Below are positions 23,150 to 34,820 of a stretch of 64,000 nt of DNA, one piece after another. The translations under genes were made by a program, and so were the position numbers. Position 1 is the stretch's first letter, and every line of letters starts with the position of its first letter. Below the pieces are notes generated by a model. That model saw only the letters and a list, made by a program, of their open reading frames with translations, had not been told where the DNA came from and did not search any database. Source of the DNA: Megamerina dolium (taxonomy: Eukaryota > Arthropoda > Insecta > Diptera > Megamerinidae); assembly GCA_963854835.1 (NCBI GenBank), contig OY978530.1, positions 37,433,139 to 37,497,138 of the forward strand, in the 5' to 3' direction.

Positions 23150-23440
23150 TAGGTCACTTCACGACCATTAGACGAGTAAGAAGAGGAATACTTCAAGTAG
23201 GTGCCCTCTCACATGTTCTATAGAACTTATTAGTCGAAATAGTCGATGAACTACTAAAGGGAATAGTAAGGAAGGGGTGCGGAGTGATAGCCTCTACCGA
23301 TGATAACGTATTGATGACAACGGGTAGGTTACTAAAGGGGCGTAATCCAGCTAAACCTCATTACTCTATCAAGATGGGAGAAAGAAAGGGGTTTGAATAC
23401 GATCTCGGAAGAACCGAACTGATAAAATCAAAGAACGCCG
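23150..23440 (+). pseudogene. Small R1/LOA-type LINE RT fragment
   Basis: The plus-strand translation gives VRRGILQVGALSHVL, then a stop where Trp is expected, then LLVEIVDELLKGIVRKGCGVIASTDDNVLMTTG. This matches the RT block running from the P-Q-G-G-V-L-S-P motif to Y-A-D-D, but the active site is STDD and several conserved residues have changed. It is a short dead fragment. The clade call is tentative. Confidence 0.6.
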
Positions 23441-23559
23441 ACAATAATTCCTCCCAGTTAGGAGGGTGTTTCACTTGCTTTGAGAGAGAAGATTCGCTAT
23501 CTACATTGAAAACTAAACTGGAAGAACAATATTATAGATAGAGTTGAAACTGCCTCCAT

Positions 23560-24490
23560 AGCACTTTATAAGGTCGATACTCCCTCAGGGTGTATTAGAC
23601 CCATTCGACGCCACTCTCTTTCCAACTCTGCACTGACTGCTCGCGTGTTCATGCCAATTATGTCAATATCATCGGCAGACGCCAACAGCATGCGGCTTTG
23701 TTATTTTTTAGCCTCGAAATGGCCTCTCTGCCCTCGTCATGGTCAGGTGGCGGAACATCAACACCACCATCCGTGATTGGGGGGTTTGGGAGTTCCCCAC
23801 TGACAGAATTGTCACCATTCAATAGCGTGGAGAAATGTTCCCGCCATAAACTTAGTACACTGTGGACATCTGTAACCAGATTCCCTTTTTTGTCACGACA
23901 GGAAGACGCTCCGGGATTTAAACCACCATTCAGGAGTTTGATCTTCCCGAAGAATTTTGGAGTCTCATTCTTGTCTCTACATATCTCTATCTTCTTACCC
24001 TCTTTCTTTTTCTCTATTCTTGTGCCTGAAAAGACGCCTCTCCGCAGTCCTCATCTCTCTGTACAGCTCTTTAACAGCTCGCGTAGCATCTGTACACAGA
24101 GTATTTCTGCAGGCGGCGTCTTTCTGTGCTGCAGCGTTGCGATACTCTTGATCATACTATTCATTCCTTACTGCTCGGTATTAACCGATTACCTCCTCGA
24201 CAGCAGAAGTCATGGAGTGTGATACATGTATCCACTGTGCGCACAAGTAAGGGGAGTGTACTACATAAGCATATCCGATAATCAAGTGGTAAAAGCATTT
24301 GCTGTCTCTAGTGATAACACCTTACTAACGTCAAGCTTTCTCTCTGTGGGACTTCGTTTGTTTTTTTGCGACACAAAAACGTGTTGTCACTGTGGCTGCA
24401 GCAAGGTAGTGGTCCGAATCGGGGTTGGCACCGCGGGTCAATTTCACGTCCATCGCACTGGAAGCACGCCTGCCGTCGACCATTAGTAAG
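23560..24490 (-). pseudogene. LINE endonuclease end, linker and RT scrap with internal deletion
   Basis: On the minus strand, 24490-24300 gives the endonuclease end with ASSAMDV and GANPDSDHYLAAA, including the conserved S-D-H. About 23990-23720 gives the linker before RT (NETPKFFGKIKLL; LWREHFSTLLNGDNS; EAISRLKNNKA). Then the sequence jumps directly to LLASADDIDIIG, the RT active-site region, at about 23690-23600. Most of RT is therefore deleted. The style is that of arthropod LINEs often annotated as craniofacial-development-protein-2-like. It is not functional. Confidence 0.7.
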
Positions 24491-24599
24491 AATCATGTTT
24501 CTACTAATAATGTATTTTCTCCGCTTGACAAGTAGATTGCGACTGATTTACTGTTCTCTTCTTTAACCACTTATTCTTATACTCCGCTAGAACTTCTAT

Positions 24600-25440
24600 A
24601 TTATCATCTGTTACACAATATATGTGTTATACGCTATAGTTATATATGACCAATGCGTTTATCAACTGTACCCTGTTACCAGTCAATCTTATTTGAATCA
24701 GAATAATCGCGAACGTAAACTTTCTTCCCGTTATCAAAACTCGCATCTATATTCCCCTTACGGTATTTTATATTTAATTGTTGGCTCTGGCAATCATTTT
24801 CTGTAACTTTTCGCAGCTTAAGTAAAGATAACGTATTTTTAATTTCTTGTCCTAGTAATAATTTTGCTGGGGATTCACCTATAAATCAAAGCTTAGCAGA
24901 GCAATAATGGAGCAAAAGCGTATCTAAAATTTAATTCAAATTATATGAACCACTGTTCAGATTAATTTGATTTTTGTCATAAATAGTTGGCACTTACTGG
25001 ACGTGAGTTGACGTTCATTACCACTCACTAATGTGTTAATCAAACCAAACCTTGAAAATAGTTATTAGTAATAGTAAAAATTGCAGTTATTTCTTTAGTT
25101 TTGAATACCTCCGCCTATTTTGAATAGGAATCAATAACTATGTATAGGAAAATCAAAATTTTTTACAGTACCAGCAAAATCCACATGAATTCTTCACCAT
25201 GCTACTTCAGTGGATTTTTGGAGGAATCAGAGCGCACTTTCTGGGCTGGGCTGCACGTGATTGCACGAATCACAGCTCAACATTAACTGTTGTATGCTGT
25301 GATCCAAATTCGGCCACCATACAAATGATCTCGCCAAATCTTTAGTTTAAACAATTCCGAAGCGCGAGCGGTGCTCTTTTTACAACCTATCCCAAAGTTT
25401 TGTTGCAGTAACCATACGGTAACCCTATTGCAGACGACTT
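24600..25440 (-). pseudogene. Decayed Ty3/gypsy integrase (K02A2.6-like)
   Basis: On the minus strand, the zinc-binding region is visible at about 25345-25240 (LARSFVWWPNLDHSIQQL; CDSCNHVQPSPESA). Next come a VDFAGTVKNF segment with the first catalytic Asp near 25170, an IDSYSK segment near 25110, and the C-terminal GESPAKLLLGQEIKNTLSLL near 24870. Frame changes and stops occur throughout. A mariner element has inserted immediately to the right at 25448. RT sequence of the same type lies at 26539-27120, so both may be parts of one element. Confidence 0.7.
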
Positions 25441-25447
25441 CTATATA

Positions 25448-26538
<1,091 letters not shown>

Positions 26539-27120
26539 CTAACAATAAAGCAATTGTGACGAGTTTTCTAATACCAACTGATTGTACACGTTATACATAT
26601 CGAGCTTTGAAAATAATTGTCCTTGCAAAGATGATAACAACTCATCAATATGAGGAAGAGGGTATTTTACATCTGCCAAATACTTATTAATTGTGAAATT
26701 GTAATCACAGATACAAATGTCTCCATTCGGCTTTACCGCCGGCGCCAGATGCGTGTCCCAATACGAATTATCCACTTCCACCAAAATTCCCTTACTTACT
26801 AACTCGCCCAGTTGCTTTTCAACTTTGGAGCCCATGCAAATGGAACAGGCCTTGGTTTACAAAAAAATAGGTATACCTTCTCTACAAGATTTAGCTTTAC
26901 CTTGTAGCCACTACCTAAATCGTCTTTAAAACATCATTAAATTTAACTTTTAATTTTGCGACAATGTCGCTTTGCTGTGCTAAAAAATTGATTTCTGATA
27001 AAACAACACCAAACCTCGTCATAAAGTCGATTCCCAATATAGGTGGACTGTGTGTCGCTAACAATCAAGCGTAAAATACCTGATTGGTCCTACAACTTCG
27101 ATGTTGGCACCATTACACTG
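26539..27120 (-). pseudogene. Ty3/gypsy protease end and RT N-terminus (K02A2.6-like)
   Basis: The open part (26835-26539, 98 codons) has KVEKQLGELVSKGILVEVDNSYWDTHLAP, VKPNGDICIC, TINKYLADVKYPLPHIDELL and FSKLDMYNVYNQL, the start of gypsy RT up to the first catalytic Asp. Upstream to about 27120, broken frames show PPILGIDF-like protease-end sequence and a KPRPVPFAW motif just before RT. It ends before the YxDD box. It is probably the other part of the element whose integrase is at 24600-25440. Confidence 0.75.
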
Positions 27121-27530
27121 AGGGAAAAAATAGTAAAATCAAACAAAAACGTATTTGATCTTACCAAAAACGTCAGCGAATGTACTGTATAGAGTAAAAC
27201 TCGAAAATCAAGTATGCGCATATTTCATATGAGATTTTGTGCACGTGTGACTTTTTATACCTTCTAGCATACACATTTTCTGTAATATTTATCTCCCTCA
27301 CACACATTATTATCTACCCATTGCCTAAAATCAATCGAGGAAAACTGCTGCTTAGCCAACGCCTTCGTTCATAGCGTAGTAGCCAGGTGGGTAGACATAA
27401 GCTTCGCATCGGAAAGGCCCGGGTTGAAATCCACAAAAAGACAACAACTTTTTTTATTTATATTTATTTTTTTGTTTGTTTTAGAAATTTCTAAATTTTA
27501 AATGTTTAATTTAATTTAATTTAATATATA
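27121..27530. other. Spacer containing a tRNA-like segment
   Basis: No coding sequence. It contains a tRNA-related patch (27371-27436) followed by a T-rich run. It ends in ATATA at 27526-27530, the target duplication of the BEL element to the right. Confidence 0.5.
27371..27436 (+). other. tRNA-like segment with A- and B-box (tRNA relic or SINE head)
   Basis: A TAGCCAGGTGGGTAGA stretch at 27380-27395 resembles a tRNA A box and D arm. GGGTTGAAATCC at 27421-27432 resembles a B box and T loop with one changed base. The spacing is close to that of a tRNA, and GCTTCGCAT between them recalls a tRNA-Ala anticodon arm. No good acceptor stem forms. It could be a tRNA pseudogene or the head of a SINE. 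Confidence 0.35.
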
Positions 27531-27880
27531 TGTTGGGTCACACTAATATCATCAGCGCCACAGAGACACATACTCAGATATATACATCTAATGTACTTCT
27601 CATTTTTACTCTTTTTATTTTCGCTACTCATACATGCATACACACAAACACGTAATATTGAGTAATAATAACTCTACTCAATTTTGCGTGACTGTGTTCT
27701 TAGCTGCATACACATCTCATGAACTCGAATAAATCAGTGTACAATTATCAGTTGTTAGAAACACATCTCCTTTTTATTTTTCTCGCTGTGTGATCAGTTG
27801 ACGTACAACTTCCGACACTACATTTGCGTACCCCCACTTCCCTCGTTTCGTGCTAGTTAGGAAAAAGCTCTGATTTTACA
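27531..27880 (+). repeat. 5' LTR of BEL element F
   Basis: Starts TGTTGGGTCACAC and ends TGATTTTACA. It has an AATAAA at 27728-27733 that may serve as the polyadenylation signal. It is about 99% identical to the 3' LTR. Confidence 0.95.
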
Positions 27881-27884
27881 TTTT

Positions 27885-27910
27885 TGGCGCCCAACGTGGG
27901 GCTCGAACGC
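27885..27910 (+). other. Primer binding site, tRNA-Lys(CTT) type
   Basis: TGGCGCCCAACGTGGGGCTC and the next bases are complementary to the 3' end of metazoan tRNA-Lys(CTT), as recalled. The site starts 4 bases after the LTR. Confidence 0.85.
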
Positions 27911-28273
27911 AAATCGCTGATCATCACCATTATCGTTGGAAATCAAATAGCTGCAATAACCCATGCAAATCATAGCAAATTGCAGGCGTTAACGTAGCTA
28001 CACCAACTGCAACCAGTGTGCAGATCATTGCAATTTTATAAAAAAATTGACATATCGTCGGTCGACAGGCCTTCCCATCGTTCCTGCTCATCCGTCGAAA
28101 ATATAAATACATAAATTACGGTTCGAAAATCGTAATTCGCATAACTGTACTTCCAAGCACACCTGTTCGCCACTGCGGTCCTAGCATACATATATACATC
28201 AGGCCAGAAGTAACGTTACTCTGGTTTCGCTACAGTTATTCGACATTGCTGCCTACGCCAGCGTAACTAGCTT

Positions 28274-28649
28274 CAGTTTATTTCGTCGCTCGCGACTGCA
28301 CAACGCAGCAGTCAACGTTACAGTTTACGTCGTCGCTCGCGACTGCACAACGCAGCAGTCAACGTTACAGTTTACGTCGTCGCTCGCGACTGCACAACGC
28401 AGCAGTCAACGTTACAGTTTACTTTGTCGCTCGCGACTGCACAACCCAGCAGTCAACGTTACAGTTTACGTCGTCGCTCGCGACTGCACAACGCAGCAGT
28501 CAACGTTACAGTTTACTTTGTCGCTCGCGACTGCACAACCCAGCAGTCAACGTTACAGTTTACGTCGTCGCTCGCGACTGCACAACCCAGCAGTCAAATT
28601 TATAATTTTCGTCGTCTCAACATTTGTTTAACCCAGCAGTCAACGTTGT
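28274..28649 (+). repeat. 47-bp tandem repeat in the BEL leader, 7 copies plus a decayed eighth
   Basis: Units start at 28274, 28321, 28368, 28415, 28462, 28509 and 28556, each of the form CAGTTTACGTCGTCGCTCGC followed by GACTGCACAAC and an AGCAGTCAACGTTA end. Two subtypes differ at positions 8-10 (TTT or CGT) and at the AACGCAG/AACCCAG site. A degenerate eighth unit runs to about 28649. The array sits between the primer site and the start codon. Confidence 0.95.
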
Positions 28650-28684
28650 AGTCACTCGGGTTATATATCACGTCACAAGTAACT

Positions 28685-31600
28685 ATGTCACTAGATGAAC
28701 GCAAACGTAAGCGTGCCAACATAAAACGAAATATCTCGCGTATTAAATCTATTATAGAGGCAATACGAGATAACGACGCCAAACCGTCGCATAGTGAGCT
28801 CCAATGTCGCTTGGGAATTTTGGAGTCTTACTTCAAACAAGCACTGTCAGTACAATCTGACATCGAAGATTTAGATTCGTCCGATAATGGTCGAGCAGAT
28901 TTAGAGGAAAGCTACATATCTATAAAGCTCAGCATACAAGCGCAACTCGGGGAGGATGGAAATACGACGGTGAATTACACTGAGACGGCTGCATCAGCAA
29001 CTGTAGTTCCCACTTCGCATCTCCCAAAATTGGCGCTGCCTACATTCAGCGGAGACTACGCTGAATACAAAAACTTCATAGTGTCTTTCACTCAACTAAT
29101 ATCACGTGAGCCCAGACTATCTAACATAGAGCGTTTTAATTATCTCTTATCGTGCTTGAAAGGCACAGCGTTAGAAACGGTAAAGGCCTTTCAAGTAACT
29201 AGCGAAAATTACTCAAAGGCATTAGATAGACTTAAAGAAAGATTTGATAATCCAACCTTGATATTTTTAGAAGGAATTGCTTCACTTTTTGCGCTTCAGC
29301 CAGCTGACAAATCGAACGCTCAGCATTTGAGAAGTCTCGTAGACAAAGCATCTGCCATATTTAGCTCGCTGGAATCACTGGGTACAAGCTCCAACATTGC
29401 GCAATCCATGTTGATCTACCTCGTCATGGGCAAATGTGATCAGCTGACGCGCAACAAATGGAATGAGTCCCTCGACTACAAAACGCTCCCGACCTGGTCT
29501 CAATGCACCCGCGTTTTAGAACGCCATTGCCAATTTTTATACTCATCGGAATCATCATCGAATCGCAAGTCGGAGCCTGGCAAGCAGAAACGTTCGACGA
29601 ATTTCAATCAACAGTCATCATTTGCAATAATCAACTCTAACTGTGTCGTTTGTACCAGCTCCACTCACAAACTTACTGGCTGCCCTCAATTTAAGGAAAT
29701 GACTTCTAATCAGCGTTTTGATATAGTTAAAAGGCACGATCTGTGCATAAACTGCCTAAGCAATGGACATAGATTGGCTCAGTGTCCGTCGAAACATCGC
29801 TGTCGAACTTGTAACAAAGGCCATCACACGATGCTGCATCACAACACGTCGTCGGCACAGCCACCGATGTCAACAATGAAGCCCTCGTATTCAGCTTCAC
29901 CAGTTTGGCAACCAACGAACTCGACAGGTACACTTCAATCGCATGCCGAAGCGGACTTTTCACAAGCTATAACGCATTCACACATGGGAACGTCAGAGAA
30001 CGGGCAAGTGATATTGGCAACAGCAATGGTTTTGGTTAAAGATGCAACAGGTGCGTACAAACTCGGCAGGGCTTTGCTCGATTCGTGTTCGCAGATGAAC
30101 TTCATCACAGACGACTTTGCTCAAAAACTTCGTCTTTGTCGCGAAAAATGTCATGTTGGAATACGCAGCATTGGAAGTTCGTTGACAAACCTAAAGGCAC
30201 GGGCAACTACTACAGTCAAGTCGCGTACTTCGAACTTGAGCCTGTCTTTACAATTCGGCATTACAACGCATATCGCCTATCAACCGGGTGCGGCAATCGA
30301 TACATCGACATGGAACCTTCCATGCAACACAACGCTGGCAGATGAGGAGTTTTTCAAACCACGGCGAATTGATCTACTCCTTGGGGCAGAGGCATTCTTT
30401 GAAGCCCTTGCAGTGGGTCAAATTCGGCTAGGAGCCAGTTTACCGACGTTGCAGAAAACGTTATTTGGCTGGATCATTTCTGGCAGATGTCAGCAACAAC
30501 GTCAAGCAAATCCATCCGCTTGCCTAATGTCATATGAAGAATCGATTGACGAAAATCTAAAACATCTTTGGAAACTCGACGCTATCGCCACACCAGTCAA
30601 ATCAGTTCAGCCTGAACACAGCATGTGCGAAGACCACTTTTTAGCTACGACTCAGCAGGACGCAACTGGACGCATAACTGTAGGTCTGCCTTTCAAAGAC
30701 AACCCTTCTTGTCTAGGAAATTCGTTTGAAAATGCGCGTCGCCGATTCCTTTCAATTGAGAGACGTCTCTTGAAATCTCCTTACATTCGTTCTCAATACA
30801 TCTCGTTTATGGAAGAATACGAAAACCTCGGTCATATGTCAATTGTAACAAACCCCAATTTGGATGAACCTCATTTTTATATACCCCATCATTGTGTTCT
30901 CAAGCCGAATAGCGAGTCAACAAAACTTCGTGTTGTATTCGACGCTTCATGTAGGACAACATCGCAAACATCATTGAATGATCTACTGCTAGTTGGACCA
31001 ACAATTCAACAAGAGCTGTACATACTATTGCTACAATTTCGCTTATTTCGATATGCTCTAACCGCAGACGTCACCAAGATGTACAGGCAAGTACTTTTGA
31101 ATAGTAATGATCGTAAATACCACTATATTCTTTGGCGAGCTTCTCCAGATCTGGAACTCCGCACATATCAATTAAATACCGTCACTTATGGAACAGCCTC
31201 AGCTCCATACCTTGCAGTGCGCAGTCTTCACTACTTAGCTGACAAGTGCATGGACGAGTTTCCGGTTGGTGCCTTAGTGGTGAAGTCGTCTTTTTATGTA
31301 GACGATATGCTTTGTGGAGCCGACAGCACGGATGCTTTACGTACGGTAAAGGATCAAGTTACTGCCGTACTCGAACGAGGAAATTTTCCATTATCGAAGT
31401 GGCATTCCAACCATTCAGACTTCAGAGAATGCCAAACATCGAAAGACCTCAACTTCACTGAAGAACTTGTAACCAGCGCCCTTGGTGTAACATGGGATCA
31501 ACACGATGACATCTTTTTATTCACCTTCTCACCAAAACAAGTTCCGCCTGCGGTCACAAAACGAACGATTCTTTCAATCGCATCATCACTCTTCGACCCG

Positions 31601-33844
31601 CTTGGATTGCTTACACCAATTCTGATAATGTCCAAAATAATACTTCAAGAACTGTGGCTCTTGAAGCTTGATTGGGACGAGTCTGTCCCACAGAATTTGC
31701 AACATGCTTGGAGTCAATATTTATCGTCACTCAATTCGCTATCTACGCTTGCGGTGCCTCGTTATTGTCTCCAGCCAAACACATACAGCATTCAAATCCA
31801 CGTCTTTTGTGATGCATCAATTCGAGCATACGGTTGCTGTTTGTATTTACGCACGGAAAACGCTGATGGAAACATAGCTGTTCACTTGCTTACATCGAAG
31901 TCACGTGTGGCTCCAGTCAAAAAACAATCGCTTCCAAAACTCGAGCTTTGCGGAGCTCATCTTCTCGCTCAGTTGTACAATAAGGTAAAAACCATTTTTT
32001 CAAATAAACCTATTCTCGCATACTTTTGGACCGATGCGCAACTAGTACTTCATTGGCTACAACAACATTCGGTCACTCTGTCAACGTTCGTAGGTAACAG
32101 AGTCTCCGATATACAGGAGCTGACAGAAAAGGGCCAGTGGAGATTTGTACCGACTCAACAAAATCCCGCAGACCTGGTATCTCGTGGTTGCTCTATTAGT
32201 GATTTGAAATCATCAGACTGGTTTACAGGCCCGTCCTTTCTGCGCGAAGATATGGCGAAATGGCCCATCAGAAAGGATAAACTCGACGTCGCCACCGACA
32301 TCATCAACGCCGAAAAGCGAAAAAGTTTGTTTGCTGTTATAATACAAACAAACTACATCTTGGAGGCTCTTGAAAAAGTCAGCTCATACATCCACTGTCT
32401 GCGACTCGTGGCATGGATGTTCAGATTCAGTGACACATGCAGGAAGATAGCAAGACCACCGACTTCCTCGCCAACGCCTGATGAATTGCGCCATGCACTA
32501 AACTCCATCGTATGGAATATTCAACATCAGCATTTTGCCGACGAATTTCACTTGTTAAAGAAAAGTATGCCATTAAAGAACAATTTAAAATTTTTAACAC
32601 CATTTGTGGACACGTCAACTGGTTTCGAGCTCATTAAGGTTGGCGGCCGCTTGGAATATGCAGATATGCAGGACGCTCAAAAGCATCCCATCCTGCTGCC
32701 CAGCAATTCACCATTTGTGACAAAATACGTTCGGTATTTACACCTACAAAATTATCATGCCGGTCCTAAGGCATTAGTAGCCTTACTTCGCCTCGAGTTT
32801 TGGGTAGTCAACGCCAGAGACGTCGCTCGTCGTACTGTTCGCTCGTGTGTCCATTGCGTCCGCTACAGACCAAGGCTGTTGCAACAGATTATTGGGCCGC
32901 TACCGGCGGCACGTCTTTCGCCTGCACGCCCATTCGAACGCTGCGGGGTTGACTTTTGTGGACCGATTAACACATACTTGCGAATTCGCGGAAAAATACC
33001 TAACAAGTCATATCTGGCCGTTTTCGTTTGCTTGCTGACCAAAGCCGTTCACATCGAAGTAGTCTCCGATTTATCAACAAAATCATTCTTAAATGCACTA
33101 AAGCGCATGGGCAGTCGTCGAAAAATGCCATGCGATATATTTTGCGATAACGCTACAAACTTCGTTGGAGCTTCCAATCACTTTAAGGAGCTAAAGCAAT
33201 TTTTGTTCAATTCTGAGACACAAAATGAAATATGTAAATTTTGTTCATCAGACTTCATTAATTTTCATTTTATTCCTCCCAGGGCACCTCATTTCGGCGG
33301 CCTCTGGGAAGCAGCAGTAAAGAGCGCAAAGGGTTTGCTTAATCGAACGTTGGCAAACACCAAACTAACATTTGAAGAGCTGAGCACCGTCGCCACTGAA
33401 ATAGAAGCAATACTCAACTCCCGCCCACTGACGCCGCTGTCGTCAGACCCAAACGATCTTGGAGCACTTACAGCCGGACACCTTTTGGTTGGCGATTCAC
33501 TACGTGGCCTGCCTGAGCGTTCCATCGAACACAAAAGTATCTCCAATTTGGATCATTTTGAGATGATCACCTCAATTAAACAACGTTTTTGGCGTCGCTG
33601 GTCTGCAGACTATTTTAATGAATTGCGCGCACGGGTCAAGTGGACGACACCTGCACCAAATCTCACAGTTGGAGCATTAGTCATAATTCATGACGACAAC
33701 TTGCCGCCACAACGATGGAAACTTGGTCGCGTCGAATCTATCGTGCTTGGGCGAGACGGTCATGTACGTGTTGTACATTTACGTACTGCAACTGGGCCTT
33801 GTTGCCGCCCAATAAGCAAATTAGCCATCCTACCAGTATCTTGA
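28685..33844 (+). CDS. BEL/Pao Gag-Pol polyprotein, 1719 residues
   Basis: A single open frame with the family's domains in order. Residues 110-260 are a DUF1759-type Gag (LPKLALPTFSGDYAEYKNF). Zinc knuckles lie at about 320-385. The DUF1758-type protease has its active site at Asp466 (LLDSCSQMNF, Cys where Gly is usual). RT has YVDD at 871-874. The RNase H/A17 region starts near 1035. An H2C2 zinc domain lies near 1352-1400, and the integrase core has Asp1423, Asp1488 and Glu1542. The C-terminal DUF5641-like region starts near 1630. No stop or frame change was seen, so it is probably functional. The product would be cleaved by its own protease and make virus-like particles. The ATG at 28685 follows the leader repeats and is the first in frame. 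Confidence 0.96.
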   Translation: MSLDERKRKRANIKRNISRIKSIIEAIRDNDAKPSHSELQCRLGILESYFKQALSVQSDIEDLDSSDNGRADLEESYISIKLSIQAQLGEDGNTTVNYTETAASATVVPTSHLPKLALPTFSGDYAEYKNFIVSFTQLISREPRLSNIERFNYLLSCLKGTALETVKAFQVTSENYSKALDRLKERFDNPTLIFLEGIASLFALQPADKSNAQHLRSLVDKASAIFSSLESLGTSSNIAQSMLIYLVMGKCDQLTRNKWNESLDYKTLPTWSQCTRVLERHCQFLYSSESSSNRKSEPGKQKRSTNFNQQSSFAIINSNCVVCTSSTHKLTGCPQFKEMTSNQRFDIVKRHDLCINCLSNGHRLAQCPSKHRCRTCNKGHHTMLHHNTSSAQPPMSTMKPSYSASPVWQPTNSTGTLQSHAEADFSQAITHSHMGTSENGQVILATAMVLVKDATGAYKLGRALLDSCSQMNFITDDFAQKLRLCREKCHVGIRSIGSSLTNLKARATTTVKSRTSNLSLSLQFGITTHIAYQPGAAIDTSTWNLPCNTTLADEEFFKPRRIDLLLGAEAFFEALAVGQIRLGASLPTLQKTLFGWIISGRCQQQRQANPSACLMSYEESIDENLKHLWKLDAIATPVKSVQPEHSMCEDHFLATTQQDATGRITVGLPFKDNPSCLGNSFENARRRFLSIERRLLKSPYIRSQYISFMEEYENLGHMSIVTNPNLDEPHFYIPHHCVLKPNSESTKLRVVFDASCRTTSQTSLNDLLLVGPTIQQELYILLLQFRLFRYALTADVTKMYRQVLLNSNDRKYHYILWRASPDLELRTYQLNTVTYGTASAPYLAVRSLHYLADKCMDEFPVGALVVKSSFYVDDMLCGADSTDALRTVKDQVTAVLERGNFPLSKWHSNHSDFRECQTSKDLNFTEELVTSALGVTWDQHDDIFLFTFSPKQVPPAVTKRTILSIASSLFDPLGLLTPILIMSKIILQELWLLKLDWDESVPQNLQHAWSQYLSSLNSLSTLAVPRYCLQPNTYSIQIHVFCDASIRAYGCCLYLRTENADGNIAVHLLTSKSRVAPVKKQSLPKLELCGAHLLAQLYNKVKTIFSNKPILAYFWTDAQLVLHWLQQHSVTLSTFVGNRVSDIQELTEKGQWRFVPTQQNPADLVSRGCSISDLKSSDWFTGPSFLREDMAKWPIRKDKLDVATDIINAEKRKSLFAVIIQTNYILEALEKVSSYIHCLRLVAWMFRFSDTCRKIARPPTSSPTPDELRHALNSIVWNIQHQHFADEFHLLKKSMPLKNNLKFLTPFVDTSTGFELIKVGGRLEYADMQDAQKHPILLPSNSPFVTKYVRYLHLQNYHAGPKALVALLRLEFWVVNARDVARRTVRSCVHCVRYRPRLLQQIIGPLPAARLSPARPFERCGVDFCGPINTYLRIRGKIPNKSYLAVFVCLLTKAVHIEVVSDLSTKSFLNALKRMGSRRKMPCDIFCDNATNFVGASNHFKELKQFLFNSETQNEICKFCSSDFINFHFIPPRAPHFGGLWEAAVKSAKGLLNRTLANTKLTFEELSTVATEIEAILNSRPLTPLSSDPNDLGALTAGHLLVGDSLRGLPERSIEHKSISNLDHFEMITSIKQRFWRRWSADYFNELRARVKWTTPAPNLTVGALVIIHDDNLPPQRWKLGRVESIVLGRDGHVRVVHLRTATGPCCRPISKLAILPVS

Positions 33845-33871
33845 AAGGTAGTCCTTTCAACGGGGCCGGTA
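33845..33871 (+). other. Polypurine-tract region of BEL element F
   Basis: Only 27 bases separate the stop codon from the 3' LTR. They include CAACGGGGCCGGTA just before the LTR, which should prime plus-strand synthesis although it is not a pure purine run. Confidence 0.6.
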
Positions 33872-34369
<498 letters not shown>

Positions 34370-34820
34370 TGTCTACACCAGAAAATTACATCGCGCGCAC
34401 TGTCTGGATTTCGGTTGCACCTTTATAGAAGGCGAGTTGAATTGCTGGCTTAATCTGTGTTGAGCTGGCATGGTTCATTCGATTATTTTTTCTTTTATTA
34501 CTATTATTATTATTTTTGCCTGCACGAGGACAGTGCGCGCATTTTTCTCATTTATACATATATTTTTTTTTTTTTCAAGTATGTTTTTTACACTAATTTA
34601 TACATTTTAAATATACTTTAATTGCAATTGTGAAACTTATTTTATTCGATTTTTACTATAATAAAGTAGTGCCGTGTGAGTATTTAAATTCCGTTTAATT
34701 ATTTGTGATTCAACAAGTGGATTACGTACGAAAAATTTCACCTGCCCTCTAATTAGATACATTTCGTGGTGTGTGCGCACACTGACAAGACAGGAGTCCA
34801 CCGGCATCTCTTTCAACTAA
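34370..34820 (+). repeat. 5' LTR of BEL element B
   Basis: Starts TGTCTACACCAG and ends near CTCTTTCAACTAA, directly before the primer-site region. The match to 51695-52338 extends over the first ~415 bp and again over the last ~30 bp. The missing middle (about 190 bp) is a deletion here or an insertion in the other copy. Confidence 0.85.

Noticed and set aside
23698..24222. 174-codon plus-strand ORF
   Set aside because: It is the antisense of a LINE endonuclease-RT linker whose minus-strand translation has recognisable motifs.
27371..27436. Functional tRNA gene
   Set aside because: No acceptor stem pairs and the T loop has a non-consensus base, so it is listed only as tRNA-like.
28274..28649. 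Regular repeats that might suggest a CRISPR-like array
   Set aside because: Units are directly adjacent with no spacers, and they lie in the leader of a eukaryotic LTR element.
31241..31461. Extra overlapping plus-strand ORF within BEL F
   Set aside because: A shadow of the 1719-codon polyprotein; no independent support.
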